From positions 1-64,000 of the forward strand of contig JAGVSM010004938.1 of assembly GCA_022494885.1 (NCBI GenBank): a DNA stretch of 64,000 nucleotides. Reading direction: 5' to 3'. Below are positions 11,234 through 20,819 of the stretch, one piece after another. Position numbers and translations under genes: made by a program. Origin of the DNA: Micrasema longulum. Lineage: Eukaryota > Arthropoda > Insecta > Trichoptera > Brachycentridae. The first letter of the stretch is position 1, and each line of letters begins with the position of its first letter. Under the pieces are notes generated by a model. It was not told the origin of the DNA, did not search any database, and saw only the letters and a list, made by a program, of their open reading frames with translations.

Positions 11234-11500
11234 ATGTCATGTTCAGTAATGTTCAGTGTAATTACGAAATCCATTGCTATCCAACGAGGGGGTGAATGTT
11301 TCAGACTCCCAAAAACAAGAATCCAGGCAACTCAGAACAATATGTACCATAAAGGACTTAAGATGCTTAATGAGTTGTCAAAAGAGATTAGGAATGCTGT
11401 GTCTATCGCATCGTTTCGTGGAATGGCGATAATTTTTCTTAAAAACAAACATCCATCCATCAGAGAGCGTCTGGATTTAATAACAGTGAATTTAATAAAA
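11234..11500 (+). pseudogene. LINE ORF2 C-terminal fragment
   Basis: Part of a 128-codon ORF reads FRLPKTRIQATQNNMYHKGL, then NELSKEIRNAVSIASFRGMA. This is the 'R..RT...S..Y.G...WN.LP..IR....SF..FK' tail of CR1/L2-like ORF2. The ORF runs past the LINE part into unrelated sequence that contains the hammerhead-like motif on the other strand. It is a 5'-truncated relic. Confidence 0.6.
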
Positions 11501-11532
11501 TATTTGCATATCACCACTTACCGACTTTTTCT

Positions 11533-11576
11533 ATGTCTACCGGTTTCAAGACGCACCCGTCTCTTCGTCAGGACAT
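11533..11576 (-). ncRNA. Hammerhead ribozyme-like motif (Penelope type)
   Basis: On the minus strand: stem I ATGTC, core box CTGACGA (11565-11571), stem II with AGACG-GGTG-CGTCT, core box GAAA (11544-11547), self-complementary stem III ACCGGT (11539-11544), residue A at 11538 as the cleavage position, and stem I GACAT (11533-11537). Stem I pairs perfectly over 5 bp. One extra base sits at the base of stem II. Minimal hammerheads with very short palindromic stem III, active as dimers, are known from Penelope-like retroelements. No reverse transcriptase is seen beside it. Activity is not shown. Confidence 0.62.
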
Positions 11577-11813
11577 CAGTTAAACCAACATGCAAAACAC
11601 ATCGTACACCTTCCCCATAATTAATTGTTGCACAAAATTATAAAACCAACACGACATAAATTTTAATAAGCTCATGCACTGATTAGGACAAACATGCACT
11701 AATTAAATTATGAAAATATTTTATACTTATAATATTAGAAATCAAACACTGATTTGAGTCGACTGAACACTTTATTTTATTTTTTCAAATATAAAAAATA
11801 TAAAAACAAAAAT

Positions 11814-11856
11814 TTCGTGACAATTGTTTCGCGTTGTTGGGGTATTTTCAAACGAA
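11814..11856 (-). ncRNA. Decayed hammerhead-like motif, left copy
   Basis: The minus strand reads stem I TTCGT, TTGAAAA (for CTGANGA), a stem-loop TACCCCAACAACGC, GAAA, the palindrome ACAATTGT, C, and stem I ACGAA. Two of the conserved core bases differ from consensus, so it is probably inactive. Confidence 0.4.
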
Positions 11857-12441
11857 TGTGAAGATCAGATGGATTGAATGATGATGGTGATGGTGATGAT
11901 TAGATGAATCGAATCTAAATAACCCTAATTTTAAAATAATAAATGAACAAACCAACCTAATATCTTCAACACTATTGAACATATTTAAATAGACTGTTAT
12001 TCTTCACTTTGATTTATTGCATTTATATATTTTGATAAGAAATCCTTAAAATAGAAATATTTTATAATAATTCAAAATTTCTTCATAATATTTCAATCAT
12101 GTTTTAAAATTGAAATAAACAGCAATATATTATAATTTTATTGATATATTTTAGACAACAATTATCTAAAGTTATAAAATTATACAGCTTTATTAATTAT
12201 CTCACAATACATGCATGTATGTCAATAAATACTTTTTATTTTTGTATTTTTCTTAAATTCAAATATAAATACCTCAATTCCCCATTACCTATTAAACACT
12301 TAGCTTTGCCCTTAACCATTGCTTTTTCCCTCAATTATGTTTAATGTACATGCTATAGTTCATAAAATTATTTTTATTTTCTACTTAAGTACCTTGAATT
12401 TTATAACTATATAAGGACATTCAATCCATCTAATCTCCGCA

Positions 12442-12484
12442 TTCGTTTGAAAATGCCCTAACAAGGCGAAACAATTGTCACGAA
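12442..12484 (+). ncRNA. Decayed hammerhead-like motif, right copy
   Basis: It reads TTCGT, TTGAAAA, T, stem II GCC-CTAACAA-GGC, GAAA at 12468-12471, palindromic stem III ACAATTGT (12471-12478), C12479, then ACGAA. Stem I pairs over 5 bp. The first core box has two substitutions (C to T and G to A). Confidence 0.45.
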
Positions 12485-12965
12485 ATTTTTGTTTTAATAT
12501 TTTTTACATTTGTAAAAATAAAACAAAGTGTTAAGTAGACTCAAATCAGTGTTTGATTTCTAATATTATAAGTTTAAATATGAAGTTCTACAAAATAAAT
12601 ATCAAATCAATCAATAAAAATATTTTATGTTGTTTGAGAAATAGCTGAAAACAGGGGGAGGGGATGGAAGGAGGAGCTTGAGTTTAATAGTTATGGAACA
12701 TCGTATAACGGGCTGTATTGAAAGGTTTTTCGATTATTGATCAAAGGAACATTATTTTTTAAAGCTTTCTTAATGTTAAATATTTCCATATTATTCACTT
12801 TTAACGGGCTTAAACTGTACAACGCTTTACCAGAAGAAATGAAAAAACAAGAAAAAGTCTGCTTTTGCTCTCGGAGAAAAGAAGCATTTAATAAATAAAA
12901 GACATTAGTATAAGGTATCAAAAAAAATAATAAGGAAGTTCAATGCAACTGGAAATTAGATTCAC

Positions 12966-13002
12966 CGAGCGTAAGAATATATTAAAAAACATATTCTTAC
13001 GC
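12966..13002. repeat. Small perfect hairpin
   Basis: GCGTAAGAATAT and ATATTCTTACGC flank a 10-nt loop. It sits at the inner end of the right 340-bp arm. Confidence 0.5.
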
Positions 13003-13316
13003 GCGGTGTAAATTAGAGTAGAGGCTTCTCGAAAATGTATAAAAAAATAATAAAAATGATTTCGATATAAATGAACTACTTTGAACTACGTCTCTAGTTC
13101 TCTGAAATCAACCAATGACAGAATGTTGTGATACATTTCCGGTTACCGGGAGCCAAATCCACCAACCAGAACAACTCACATTACAGAACTTGAGACGTCT
13201 CAGGGGGAGAAATTTCAAAATTATAAAATATAAATTAATCATAACGCTGATAAAACGATACCCAAAAATATTTTTTAAAACATTTTGACTTAGTCTGGTA
13301 GTCTTTTAACAAAGAA

Positions 13317-13820
13317 ATATAATATATATGCCTACATTCTATATGTAAGGAAAGAGATCAAATTCGCGAAGATGTTTATCTCATTAAAAGAATGTTTTAA
13401 ATTGCTTACCGGTGTCCTCTTCACCTTTCGTTGAGGGCTCTTAAAGATTGTTAGCGCCGAGTTAAACTGTAGAGTGATCGCTCCAATAAACTACTGTACA
13501 CGTCCTGGTTGTTCGCCCTTTCACAAACCTAGATCGGGGTTGATTGTTGAAGAGGGGCGGGAAAAGATAATGTTGATAAGTGAACAATGTAAGAAAGATG
13601 AAGTCAGTCTAAATGACACCGTAAAGTGTTAAGAGACTCTGAATTTATAAGAGGTCTTATACTCGCATCTTAAAGTTTATGGAAATATTTTTTTCTGTGG
13701 TACCAACATTGTAGTCGTAATTTTATGTTTATTTTTCCATACATATATTTACATAGAAATTTAATTACAAAAATACACGTTAGAAAAATACATCTGAAAA
13801 TAAGCTATAACATAAATTGG
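13317..13820. other. Unassigned single-copy-looking DNA
   Basis: It has a moderately GC-richer patch at 13400-13570. No ORF, repeat partner or motif was recognised. Confidence 0.4.
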
Positions 13821-13821
13821 A

Positions 13822-13875
13822 AAAAATGCCCACACAGACTTCAGCGTCTGAGCGTGGGCCATTTTTTTTTTAATT
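13822..13875. repeat. Strong GC hairpin between A- and T-runs
   Basis: GCCCACACAGAC ttcagc GTCTGAGCGTGGGC is flanked by AAAAAA on the left and a T10 run on the right. It looks like an intrinsic terminator but lies in eukaryotic repeat DNA. It may be the end structure of a mobile element. Confidence 0.5.
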
Positions 13876-13888
13876 ACTAATAAGTTTA

Positions 13889-13985
13889 TCTAAATATATA
13901 TAATTCCCCTGTACGTGTGATGTCACCGTACTCCTACGTACGGCTTAACCGATCTACGTGCGGTTTTCAGAGAAATATAGATCTT
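13889..13985 (+). mobile_element. Possible Helitron 5' end
   Basis: TCTAAATATATATAATTCCC, then CTGTACGTGTGATGTCACCG, then ACTCCTACGTACGGCTTAAC CGATC. This resembles insect Helitron 5' ends, which start TC-TATATATATAA and later have 'ACTCCT...CGGCTT.ACCGAT'. No Rep/helicase or 3' CTRR end was found. The call rests on memory of the family pattern. Confidence 0.3.
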
Positions 13986-14565
13986 TGCGCTGTGCGTGTT
14001 CGTAGATAAAATCTTCAATCGAACATGTAAAAAAGGAGTTAGGAGCATAAATGTTTTATTCATACATCTACCGGTGTTGCATTCGAGGTGTATGCATTTG
14101 CAAAATAATGGAAAGTTGTTGTTTTTTTGTGTATAAAAAAGTAACTCAATCAGATTCTTTCCTTAAATTCCTTATAATTTCTACCCATTTATTTCTTATT
14201 ATTGGATTTTTGGTAACACTAAAATAATACTAAATTCAATACATTTTTAAAAATCGTTTTCCTATATAAGTAAACTTTTCTGTTAGTGCCTTTTTCAATT
14301 TATATTGAAATTTTTGTTGGTTTGGATATGTGTTTATTATTACAATTGATATTTTGATGTTATTCTTGTACTTATATTTTTCTTGTCTTTTGTTTGTGTC
14401 TATATTGTTATTCATTTCGGTTTATGTTTTTCTTATGTTTATAAAAGTAACTTGATTTTGGCCGATGTTATCCACTGGGGTGACAGTCCCTATTGCGAAG
14501 TGTTTTACCCCCCTTGTGTTGGTAGTAATGGAATTGGTAGTAATTCGCATCGCTATTTCGAGTAA

Positions 14566-14598
14566 GCGCTACGCACTTGCTACGTACGAGCGCTGATG
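14566..14598. repeat. Short inverted repeat upstream of P-like element
   Basis: AGCGCTACG .. CGTACGAGCGCT is a short inverted repeat. Its position just upstream of the transposon leader could mark the element's end region, but no partner was found downstream of 17350. Confidence 0.25.
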
Positions 14599-14628
14599 TC
14601 GCATCATGACGTCACACAGTTAGAAAAA

Positions 14629-14853
14629 GCAAATGGCGCATGTGTGAAAAACGGTTTAAATTTAAAACCTGTGTAAATCTTAAATCTACGGCGTGCGTGT
14701 CCTGTTTTCGTTATTTTTTCGGTTTGTGTCAGTCTTCTCACCTTTTCTCTTCTATTAAAAGCAAAAAGCGCGTGTGAAAAATGGTTTAAATTTAAAACGT
14801 GTGTTAACCTTAAATCTACGGCGTGCGTGTGTCTTCTCACCTTTTCTCTTCTA
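14629..14853 (+). repeat. Tandem duplication in the P-like element leader
   Basis: Unit 1 (14629-14760) and unit 2 (14761-14853) share GTTTAAATTTAAAAC.TGTG, CTTAAATCTACGGCGTGCGTG and CTTCTCACCTTTTCTCTTCT. Unit 2 lacks about 35 bases in the middle. It lies just upstream of the transposase start at 14881, so it may be the duplicated promoter or leader. It generates a fortuitous 137-codon ORF on the minus strand. Confidence 0.7.
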
Positions 14854-14880
14854 TTTTTCTCGCCTGTGATAGTTATAACA

Positions 14881-17346
14881 ATGTCAAAAAAGTGTTGTAT
14901 GCTTTCTTGCCATGTATCCGGGGACATCGTCAAACTATATCGCTTTGCCAAAATTAGACCCATCACATAGTAGAATTCGCTATGCATTTCGCGTATGTCA
15001 AAGACATTTTCAGGCAAAGTTCATTGAGGGAAACTGTAGGCTACTTCCTGAAGCAGCACCGGCTTTATTTGCTGAAGAACATGTAGCCAAGGAAGCAAAA
15101 ATAAAAATTTAATATACCACAAAACTGCGCTAATTTTGTCCCTTGCTTTGTTGTAAAACTCTCCTAAGGGTTACATACTCGTGCAGAAATTTTTTGCATC
15201 GCCTTCAAGACGAACCTTATATAGACTTCTTGGAGGATTGAGTTTCCGAACAGGAATAAATGCAAACATAACAGCATTTTTAAAAAATATTTATTAATAT
15301 TTAATAATTTCGCTGTCACCATAACTATCTTTTGGTGTGAAAAATGAAGGACTCCAAAGGCTTCTCGATTTTGGAATTGAGAAAAAGCCAGGTTTGTTTT
15401 TAAAAAAATATTTAGTATTGCAAACAAATTATTTAGTTCCATTTGTAATGTCATAATTTTGAGAATATATATTTTTTTCTTATTTCAGATTTGCGGACCA
15501 TGCCCTGGTTTTTATGATAAGGGAGATTTTTTATGATATTGCTTACTATTTCTGTGAAGGGACAACTCCTGCCATTCAGTTAAATGTATTCGGGAAGTGT
15601 ACGCTGCTGTTTCAGACACTGGTTTTATTATTAAGGCCAGTATATGTGACCAAGGTGCTACGAATGTTGGAGCACTTAAATATTTAAGAGAAGAAACACG
15701 AAGAATGTATTTGATTAATGGGAAAGATTATGGTAATAATTATTTTTAATATTTTATTAATAAAAAACTTTGCATTTATACGTCAATCATGAAATTAATA
15801 TTAGTTAGAAAACAAGGTTCTGGTATTCAAAATTACCCATCATCAAATGTTAACATAAACTTGCAAAGGTTTATATTTACACCTAATGATGGGTGATGAA
15901 TTCTGAATACCCAAGACTTGTGTACTAACTAATATTAAACTCGTATGTGGTGTATAAATACAAAGTGTTTTTTATTTAAAATTAATTCTACAAATTAATT
16001 TCTAAAACGGTAGATAGAATTATTTTTATTTCCTTAGTTTATAAATGCAAAATTACATTCAGATTTTCTTTACAAATATTTTAAATAATACTACTTCAGT
16101 TTTATATTATGTTTAATGTTTTATTGAAATTTGTTTGCAGATGAAACATTTTTTGAAATATGTCGTCATAAGGTTTTTATAATTTATGACCTCCCACATT
16201 TGATAAAGGGGTTAAAAAATAATTTTCTCAATAAAAATACATCAACTGAGGCTAAAATTTCAAGTTGGAATGATTTAATTTTTGTGTATGAACGGGACGC
16301 AAGGATTGGAGATGTGAGGTTATTGAAATCAATACACGATGCACACATTATACCTGATAAAATCCGAAAAATGAAAGTAAGCAACTGCGTCAAAGTGTTG
16401 AATGAAAGGACGGTTGCTGCTCTTCGTTTTGCTGCAGAATTTGGTATGTATCTAAATGTGCGGTATGAGATCAAAATATGAATTAAAAATATTTAGTCTT
16501 TAATAAATACTTGTTTTTTTCTATTTCAGAGTCATCACCCAAAAAATTAAGTTTGTTAGCCACCAGTGATGTCGTCTTATTCTTCGACAAACTCTCCGAC
16601 AGTACAAATGGTGCTACCAACTTTTCCAAGGGTAAAATGAGATACATTACTACACCGCAGTCTACACACCATGCATTTTGGATTGATGCTATTAACAAAT
16701 TGAAGAAAATGAAATTTGAATTCAGGAAGAGAGACGATTGTACCATCTCTAAAAAACTATATTTTGACCATCAAAGGTGTTCAAGGGCTCTGGGCAGACT
16801 TGCATCAGGCTGGTAATAAAAAACTAGTTCTGCGACGTCTCAACCAAGATCCATTGGAAAACTTTTTTGGTACAATAAGAATGTACAATGGAAAGAATGT
16901 GAATCCAACATGCAGAGACTTTGTCAACACTTTTAAGTCTGCACTTATTAGTAATTTTTTGTCGTCACACTCTCCGACACTTAACTGTGAAGACGATAGA
17001 GGGCGCATGATACTAAACCTGAAAGAGTTTTTAAGTTTCTCTCGTGAGAGCCCATGGATATTCTGCTGGTTGGATTTGTCGTAGATTGTTAAGTGACAAT
17101 ATTTGTGAGGCCTGCAAACAATCCCTTACTCAGTCAGAAGCTTCAATTCATCACAAATATGTATTGTTGAGAGAGAGAACTGGTTATTATTTAAAATTAG
17201 CATATAAAAGCCTTCTGAATTTATTTACAAGGTGTATTGAAATTATTAATGGGTATTTAAATAATCCAAATAATCTTATTCAATCAAATATCCATAACAA
17301 CTTGCAGTATATAATAGAGGAAAATTTAAATTTTGAGTGGTTATAA
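14881..17346 (+). pseudogene. P-element/THAP9-like transposase, with introns and frameshifts
   Basis: It starts MSKKCCMLSCHV and continues LYRFAK, a C2CH THAP zinc finger. After a frameshift near 14945 it continues RVCQRHFQAKF and RLLPEAAPALF. Exon 2 (about 15488-15732) has REIFYDIAYYF and, in another frame, ASICDQGATNVGAL. Exon 3 (16141-16443) has IIYDLPHLIKGLKNNF. Exon 4 (from 16530) has FFDKLSDSTNGAT, shifts frame near 16716, then reads PSLKNYILTIKGVQGLWADL and LNQDPLENFFGTIR. A last frame has GWICRRLLSDNICEACKQSL and ends at 17346. Introns 15733-16140 and 16444-16529 have GT...AG borders, and the split codons at both junctions join in frame. By comparison with P transposase, the acidic residues in CDQG, YDLPH and DPLENFF are likely catalytic. 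The four frame disruptions make it a pseudogene. No TIR or TSD was found. Confidence 0.85.
15794..15940. repeat. ~145-bp palindrome inside the transposase intron
   Basis: The left arm TTAATATTAGTTAG..ACAAG, GGTATTCAAAATT, ACCCATCATC is mirrored on the right (GATGGGTGATGAATT..., CTAACTAATATT). The arms are about 70 bp with a centre near 15866. It lies wholly within intron 15733-16140, so it looks like a foldback MITE that inserted into the intron. Confidence 0.7.
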
Positions 17347-17677
17347 ATGTAATAAAAGTAAAATTTGTAAAGCTGATTTTTAAATTACAACTATTTAATT
17401 AGACACAGGAAATAAATAAAATATTGTCAGGAAAATATGATTCTATTTAGAATGTAAGTAATTTTAGAAGTAATTTTACTTGATTCGAATCTAAATGTTT
17501 TACAAAAATTGGCTGTTGTAAAAAGCAAAAAATATTAATCATTAATTTGTAATTTAAAATCATTAATTTGTATTTAAGTAACTGTTATTTATTTACTCTT
17601 GCATATAAATACAGATGGTTTTTATCACATATTTTTAAATAAACAATTCTTATTGACCTATTTATTTATTTATTGTT

Positions 17678-17836
17678 GCAAAATGAATATGTTATGTATT
17701 TGTATAGCTAACATACAGTATTTCTTTTAAATATGGACCTTTATTGTTCACATCATTATTGCAAATTAAATATGTTATGTTATTTTTTAGCTAACATACA
17801 GTATTTCTTTTAAATATGGACTTCACTTTATTTGTT
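17678..17836. repeat. Tandem duplication, 83-bp unit
   Basis: Unit 1 starts at 17678 and unit 2 at 17761. They share ATATGTTATGTA/ATATGTTATGTT, TAGCTAACATACAGTATTTC and TTTTAAATATGGAC. It lies downstream of the P-like element. Confidence 0.65.
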
Positions 17837-18560
17837 CAGTACACAAAATATGACATTTTTGCTTTTAATGTGCAATAAGTAGATATTATTTTAACAAGTA
17901 GCATTAAGCTGTTGCAATTATATTCTGAGATAAGAGCTATTCTATTATTTTTAAATTTTTCTGTAATCATAACTTCCAGAAAGAAATTTTGATGTGAAAA
18001 GGGGCTAATTATTTTGTAAGTTTTTGTATTATATAAAATTGATGTATTCTGAACTGGGAGTATGTGCACATTCCGTTATACTAGGATCCCTAGTGATTTT
18101 CTGATCCCACGGTATTGGTTGATATAAATTTTTATCCACATCTGTCAACAGTCATATATCTTTTAACAAGATATTATTATGGTATCAATAAAATAAATAG
18201 TCAGAGATTGATTCTCAAAGTGTATTCCTTGTTCATTGATAGGAATAAGTCTAGTGTTCTCCTTAAAAATATTGTTTTTATTGGTTACAATTTTTGCGAT
18301 TATGTCTCGATAATACAATACACTAAATACAAAATATAACAACCGTTTACAAGTGAACAATACAACACTGTTCTTTCCCAGGATCCAAGTGGAATTATTG
18401 TATTGTCCCAGAATATTGTCTTATGTGGTTGATGCTGTTTATTAGACAATATTTTCATATCTTTTATATTGTACTCCTGTAAATGGAACTTTAAGCTATG
18501 CATTAAAACATGCAGGATCCCGCTAATACGAGGATTTCACTGGATTGAAATTTTTTCATT
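17837..18560. other. Unassigned AT-rich DNA, possible pogo-like end
   Basis: At 18517-18541, GGATCCCGCTAATACGAGGA TTTCACTG is, on the minus strand, CAGTGAAATCCTCG..., reminiscent of pogo/Tigger terminal repeats. I could not locate its partner. ORFs of 65-77 codons here carry no motif. Confidence 0.3.
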
Positions 18561-20275
18561 CTGCTAAAACCTAGATTGAAAATCAGCTGCAGGGTTGGAA
18601 GCCCTAATCTGAACCACGACACATTATTTTTCTTTTATGCGTTTTAAAGTTGTATCAAATTTAATTTAAATGTAATGTTTTATTCTGAATAAAGACTAAA
18701 ATATATACATTAAAACTATTAACATGTTATATAAGTATATATATATATAGAATTCAAATAAGTTTAGCTCTTCAGAAAGTATTGTATTCCAATGTTATCT
18801 TTTTTTGTTGCATAAATCTGTATTATATCAACTTAAATATATCCATATATGTATTGAAGCGTTCAATTGGCATGTTTTTCTTTCCAGAACTTAAAATAAA
18901 AATTGTCATGTTTAATTATGTGTTCCATGTTGGCGTTTTTTTTATCCAACTTAACACTGAATCAAAGTTAACAACGTTAAACTAAATTATTAAAAAAATC
19001 ATGTTCTATATAAAGTGTCTTTTTTTTCATCTCCTCTGTCTTCAAAGCCTCTTTACCATTAATGATCAGTGTTAGGGCAAGTTTGCTTTATAAAAGTTTG
19101 TTGTTAAATGTGGTGAATTCACTTTTAAATCACAAAAAAGGAAACTAAGATTTTTTTATTAAATTTTATGGGTTGGCAATCAATTCCCAAAACTCATTAT
19201 TTTCGAAATGCAGAATCATTAATGATAGAGAAGCTTTAATTCCTTCATAATATAAACTTGTAGTTTGATCAGTAGTAATAATTAAAAATCCGTGGTAAAA
19301 GTAACAATTTGGAAAAAAAGTGAATACTTCTGATTTTTAACTATTACTCATGATCAAGCTATGAGCTGTAAAAACTTTTAGGGAAAGTTTTGAATTTCCC
19401 GCGGATTTTTTTTTCGATGGATATAAGCGCCAACGTGAAATAGCGTAAATACAAAATTTGACCAATAGGAATGTGTTATTATACCTAAACGTCAAATAGT
19501 TGTTACGGCGCCGTAGTACTAAGTGGCAGATCTGAACTAGTAATAGTTCTACATTATCTCTGATGTTATCAAGTTTTGGTAGTAGGCCCTAATAAAAAAA
19601 ATATTAAAAAAATACCCTTTTGTTGGTGAGACGACCGGAGTTTGACGTTTACAAAAAGAATGCCATATTTGAAAAAATGATTATTTTATGTTTTGGAGTT
19701 CAACCATAAACAAGTACCTACTTAAATTCAATATTTTTTTAATCTTGTCAATTTTTAGTTCTGGAATTTAACCACTAACAAGTAAACATGTAAACACTGT
19801 TTCTGGCTAGTATTACCAAGAATGGTAAAAGCCATAATAAAGGAAAAAAACAAACAAGTATTTCTAAAACGAAAGTTGAGTTTTATTATAGTTTAATTTA
19901 CTAACGAATTCGGTTTAACGATCGTTTGACTATCAATTTGCTGGTTTACCCGCGTTTTTACTTGAGTGAAATATAACCACTGTTTTTTTTATTCCAAATC
20001 TCAAAAATGGAATATTATGTTTTATTAATTTTTTACACATTGTTAAACTGCGGAATGTGATTTTGCAAACGTCAAAAAGGCGAAGTGATTAAACCACGTG
20101 ACAACACGGCATATTTAAACGCAATTAAATAATAACATCGGTCAACAGAATCTAAAAATAATAATAAAGTTTGACAATTTCATAAAATAAAAACCGAAAA
20201 ACAATAACAATATTTTAATATCTTATTTGAAAACAAGGATGATAAGAAAAATTAAAAGACAACAATATGCAACGG
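18561..20275. other. Unassigned AT-rich DNA
   Basis: It has a TA microsatellite at 18736-18749. No recognised coding or repeat family was found, and no ORF has a plausible motif. Confidence 0.4.
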
Positions 20276-20277
20276 AC

Positions 20278-20325
20278 GTGTATCCGTTTTTTCATGGTCC
20301 TTGGTTTTCATACCGTAAAAACGGA
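20278..20325. repeat. Hairpin
   Basis: TCCGTTTTTTCATGG and CCGTAAAAACGGA are complementary over about 9 bp across a roughly 20-nt loop. Its role is unknown. Confidence 0.3.
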
Positions 20326-20461
20326 CCGGTGAGGAACAAGAGTCCTTGCTGACTATCCGTTTATTTATACTAGCCCACACAAAAGTGCCTGACGGACAGC
20401 TGTCTAGTGCAAAAAACGCGAATACAAACCCATGGCAAAAACGGTCGTTAACACAAGCCTT

Positions 20462-20800
20462 TCTTTTTGAGGTGCCTTGTCAGGTCCTCCTGACGTTGGC
20501 GATCACTACATCGAAAGCATCTCGGTCCTGCGCTACTTTTATATTCCGCAGCCAGGACATCTGCTTATTGGATGTACTCGCCATGGTGATTCCTGGGAAA
20601 AGATGACCAGGGACCTTATGCTGGGCTCATTCGTCTTTAGAATCGTATGCGACGAGTGACAGCATTCTTGAACCACCCATACGAATACAGTCGATTGAAA
20701 ACCAATCGACTTTATCTCGAGTGCTCCAAAGCACTTGACATTGACAATCGAATGCGACATCGCAACTTCAGCTGTCAAACTTACTTCTTGTAAAAAGCTC
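20462..20800 (+). repeat. Repeat Y, first part
   Basis: GAGGTGCCTTGTCAGGTCCT, GACGTTGGCGATCACTACAT, ATCTCGGTCCTGCGCTACTT and GATTCCTGGGAAAAGATGAC are shared with 58470-58600. It is unusually GC-rich for the window. Short ORFs in it are not convincing. A LINE follows, and sequence matching the second half of Y reappears at 21720. Confidence 0.6.
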
Positions 20801-20819
20801 GGCATTTATGTTTGAATAG

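Larger units (their letters stand above)
11727..12576. mobile_element. Penelope-like terminal repeats in inverted orientation
   Basis: About 150 bp at 11727-11880 (CTTATAATATTAGAAATCAA ... CGAATGTGAAGATCAGATGG) recur inverted at 12418-12576. Each copy contains GAAACAATTGTC preceded by a decayed CTGANGA-like box and flanked by TTCGT/ACGAA, a hammerhead layout. Hammerheads at both ends point to duplicated, inverted Penelope terminal repeats more than to DNA-transposon TIRs. The space between is AT-rich without a recognisable protein. Confidence 0.5.
10590..13316. mobile_element. Composite element with ~340-bp inverted arms
   Basis: The arm at about 10590-10935 matches, inverted, the arm at about 12963-13316. 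Shared landmarks in order are AGACTA..AAACTAAGTCAAAA, TATCAGCGCTACGATT/TATCAGCGTTATGATT, TTTCCG..., TTCAAAGTAGTGCG/TTCAAAGTAGTTCA, TTTCAAGAAAC/TTTTCGAGAAGC and ACCCCGCGCAAGA/ACACCGCGCGTAAGA. Related single arms lie at 35050-35405 and 41285-41440. The interior holds a LINE C-terminus, a hammerhead-like motif and a smaller inverted-repeat pair. Arm boundaries are approximate. The superfamily is unknown. Confidence 0.6.

Noticed and set aside
13822..13875. Bacterial intrinsic terminator
   Set aside because: The shape fits, but everything around it is eukaryotic repeat DNA with no bacterial genes.
14604..15017. 137-codon ORF on the minus strand
   Set aside because: It lies opposite the THAP exon and the duplicated leader of the P-like element. 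It has an internal repeat because of that duplication and no known motif.
18517..18541. Full pogo/Tigger transposon with an end at 18541
   Set aside because: Only one candidate end was found. No partner end, TA pair or transposase was located.
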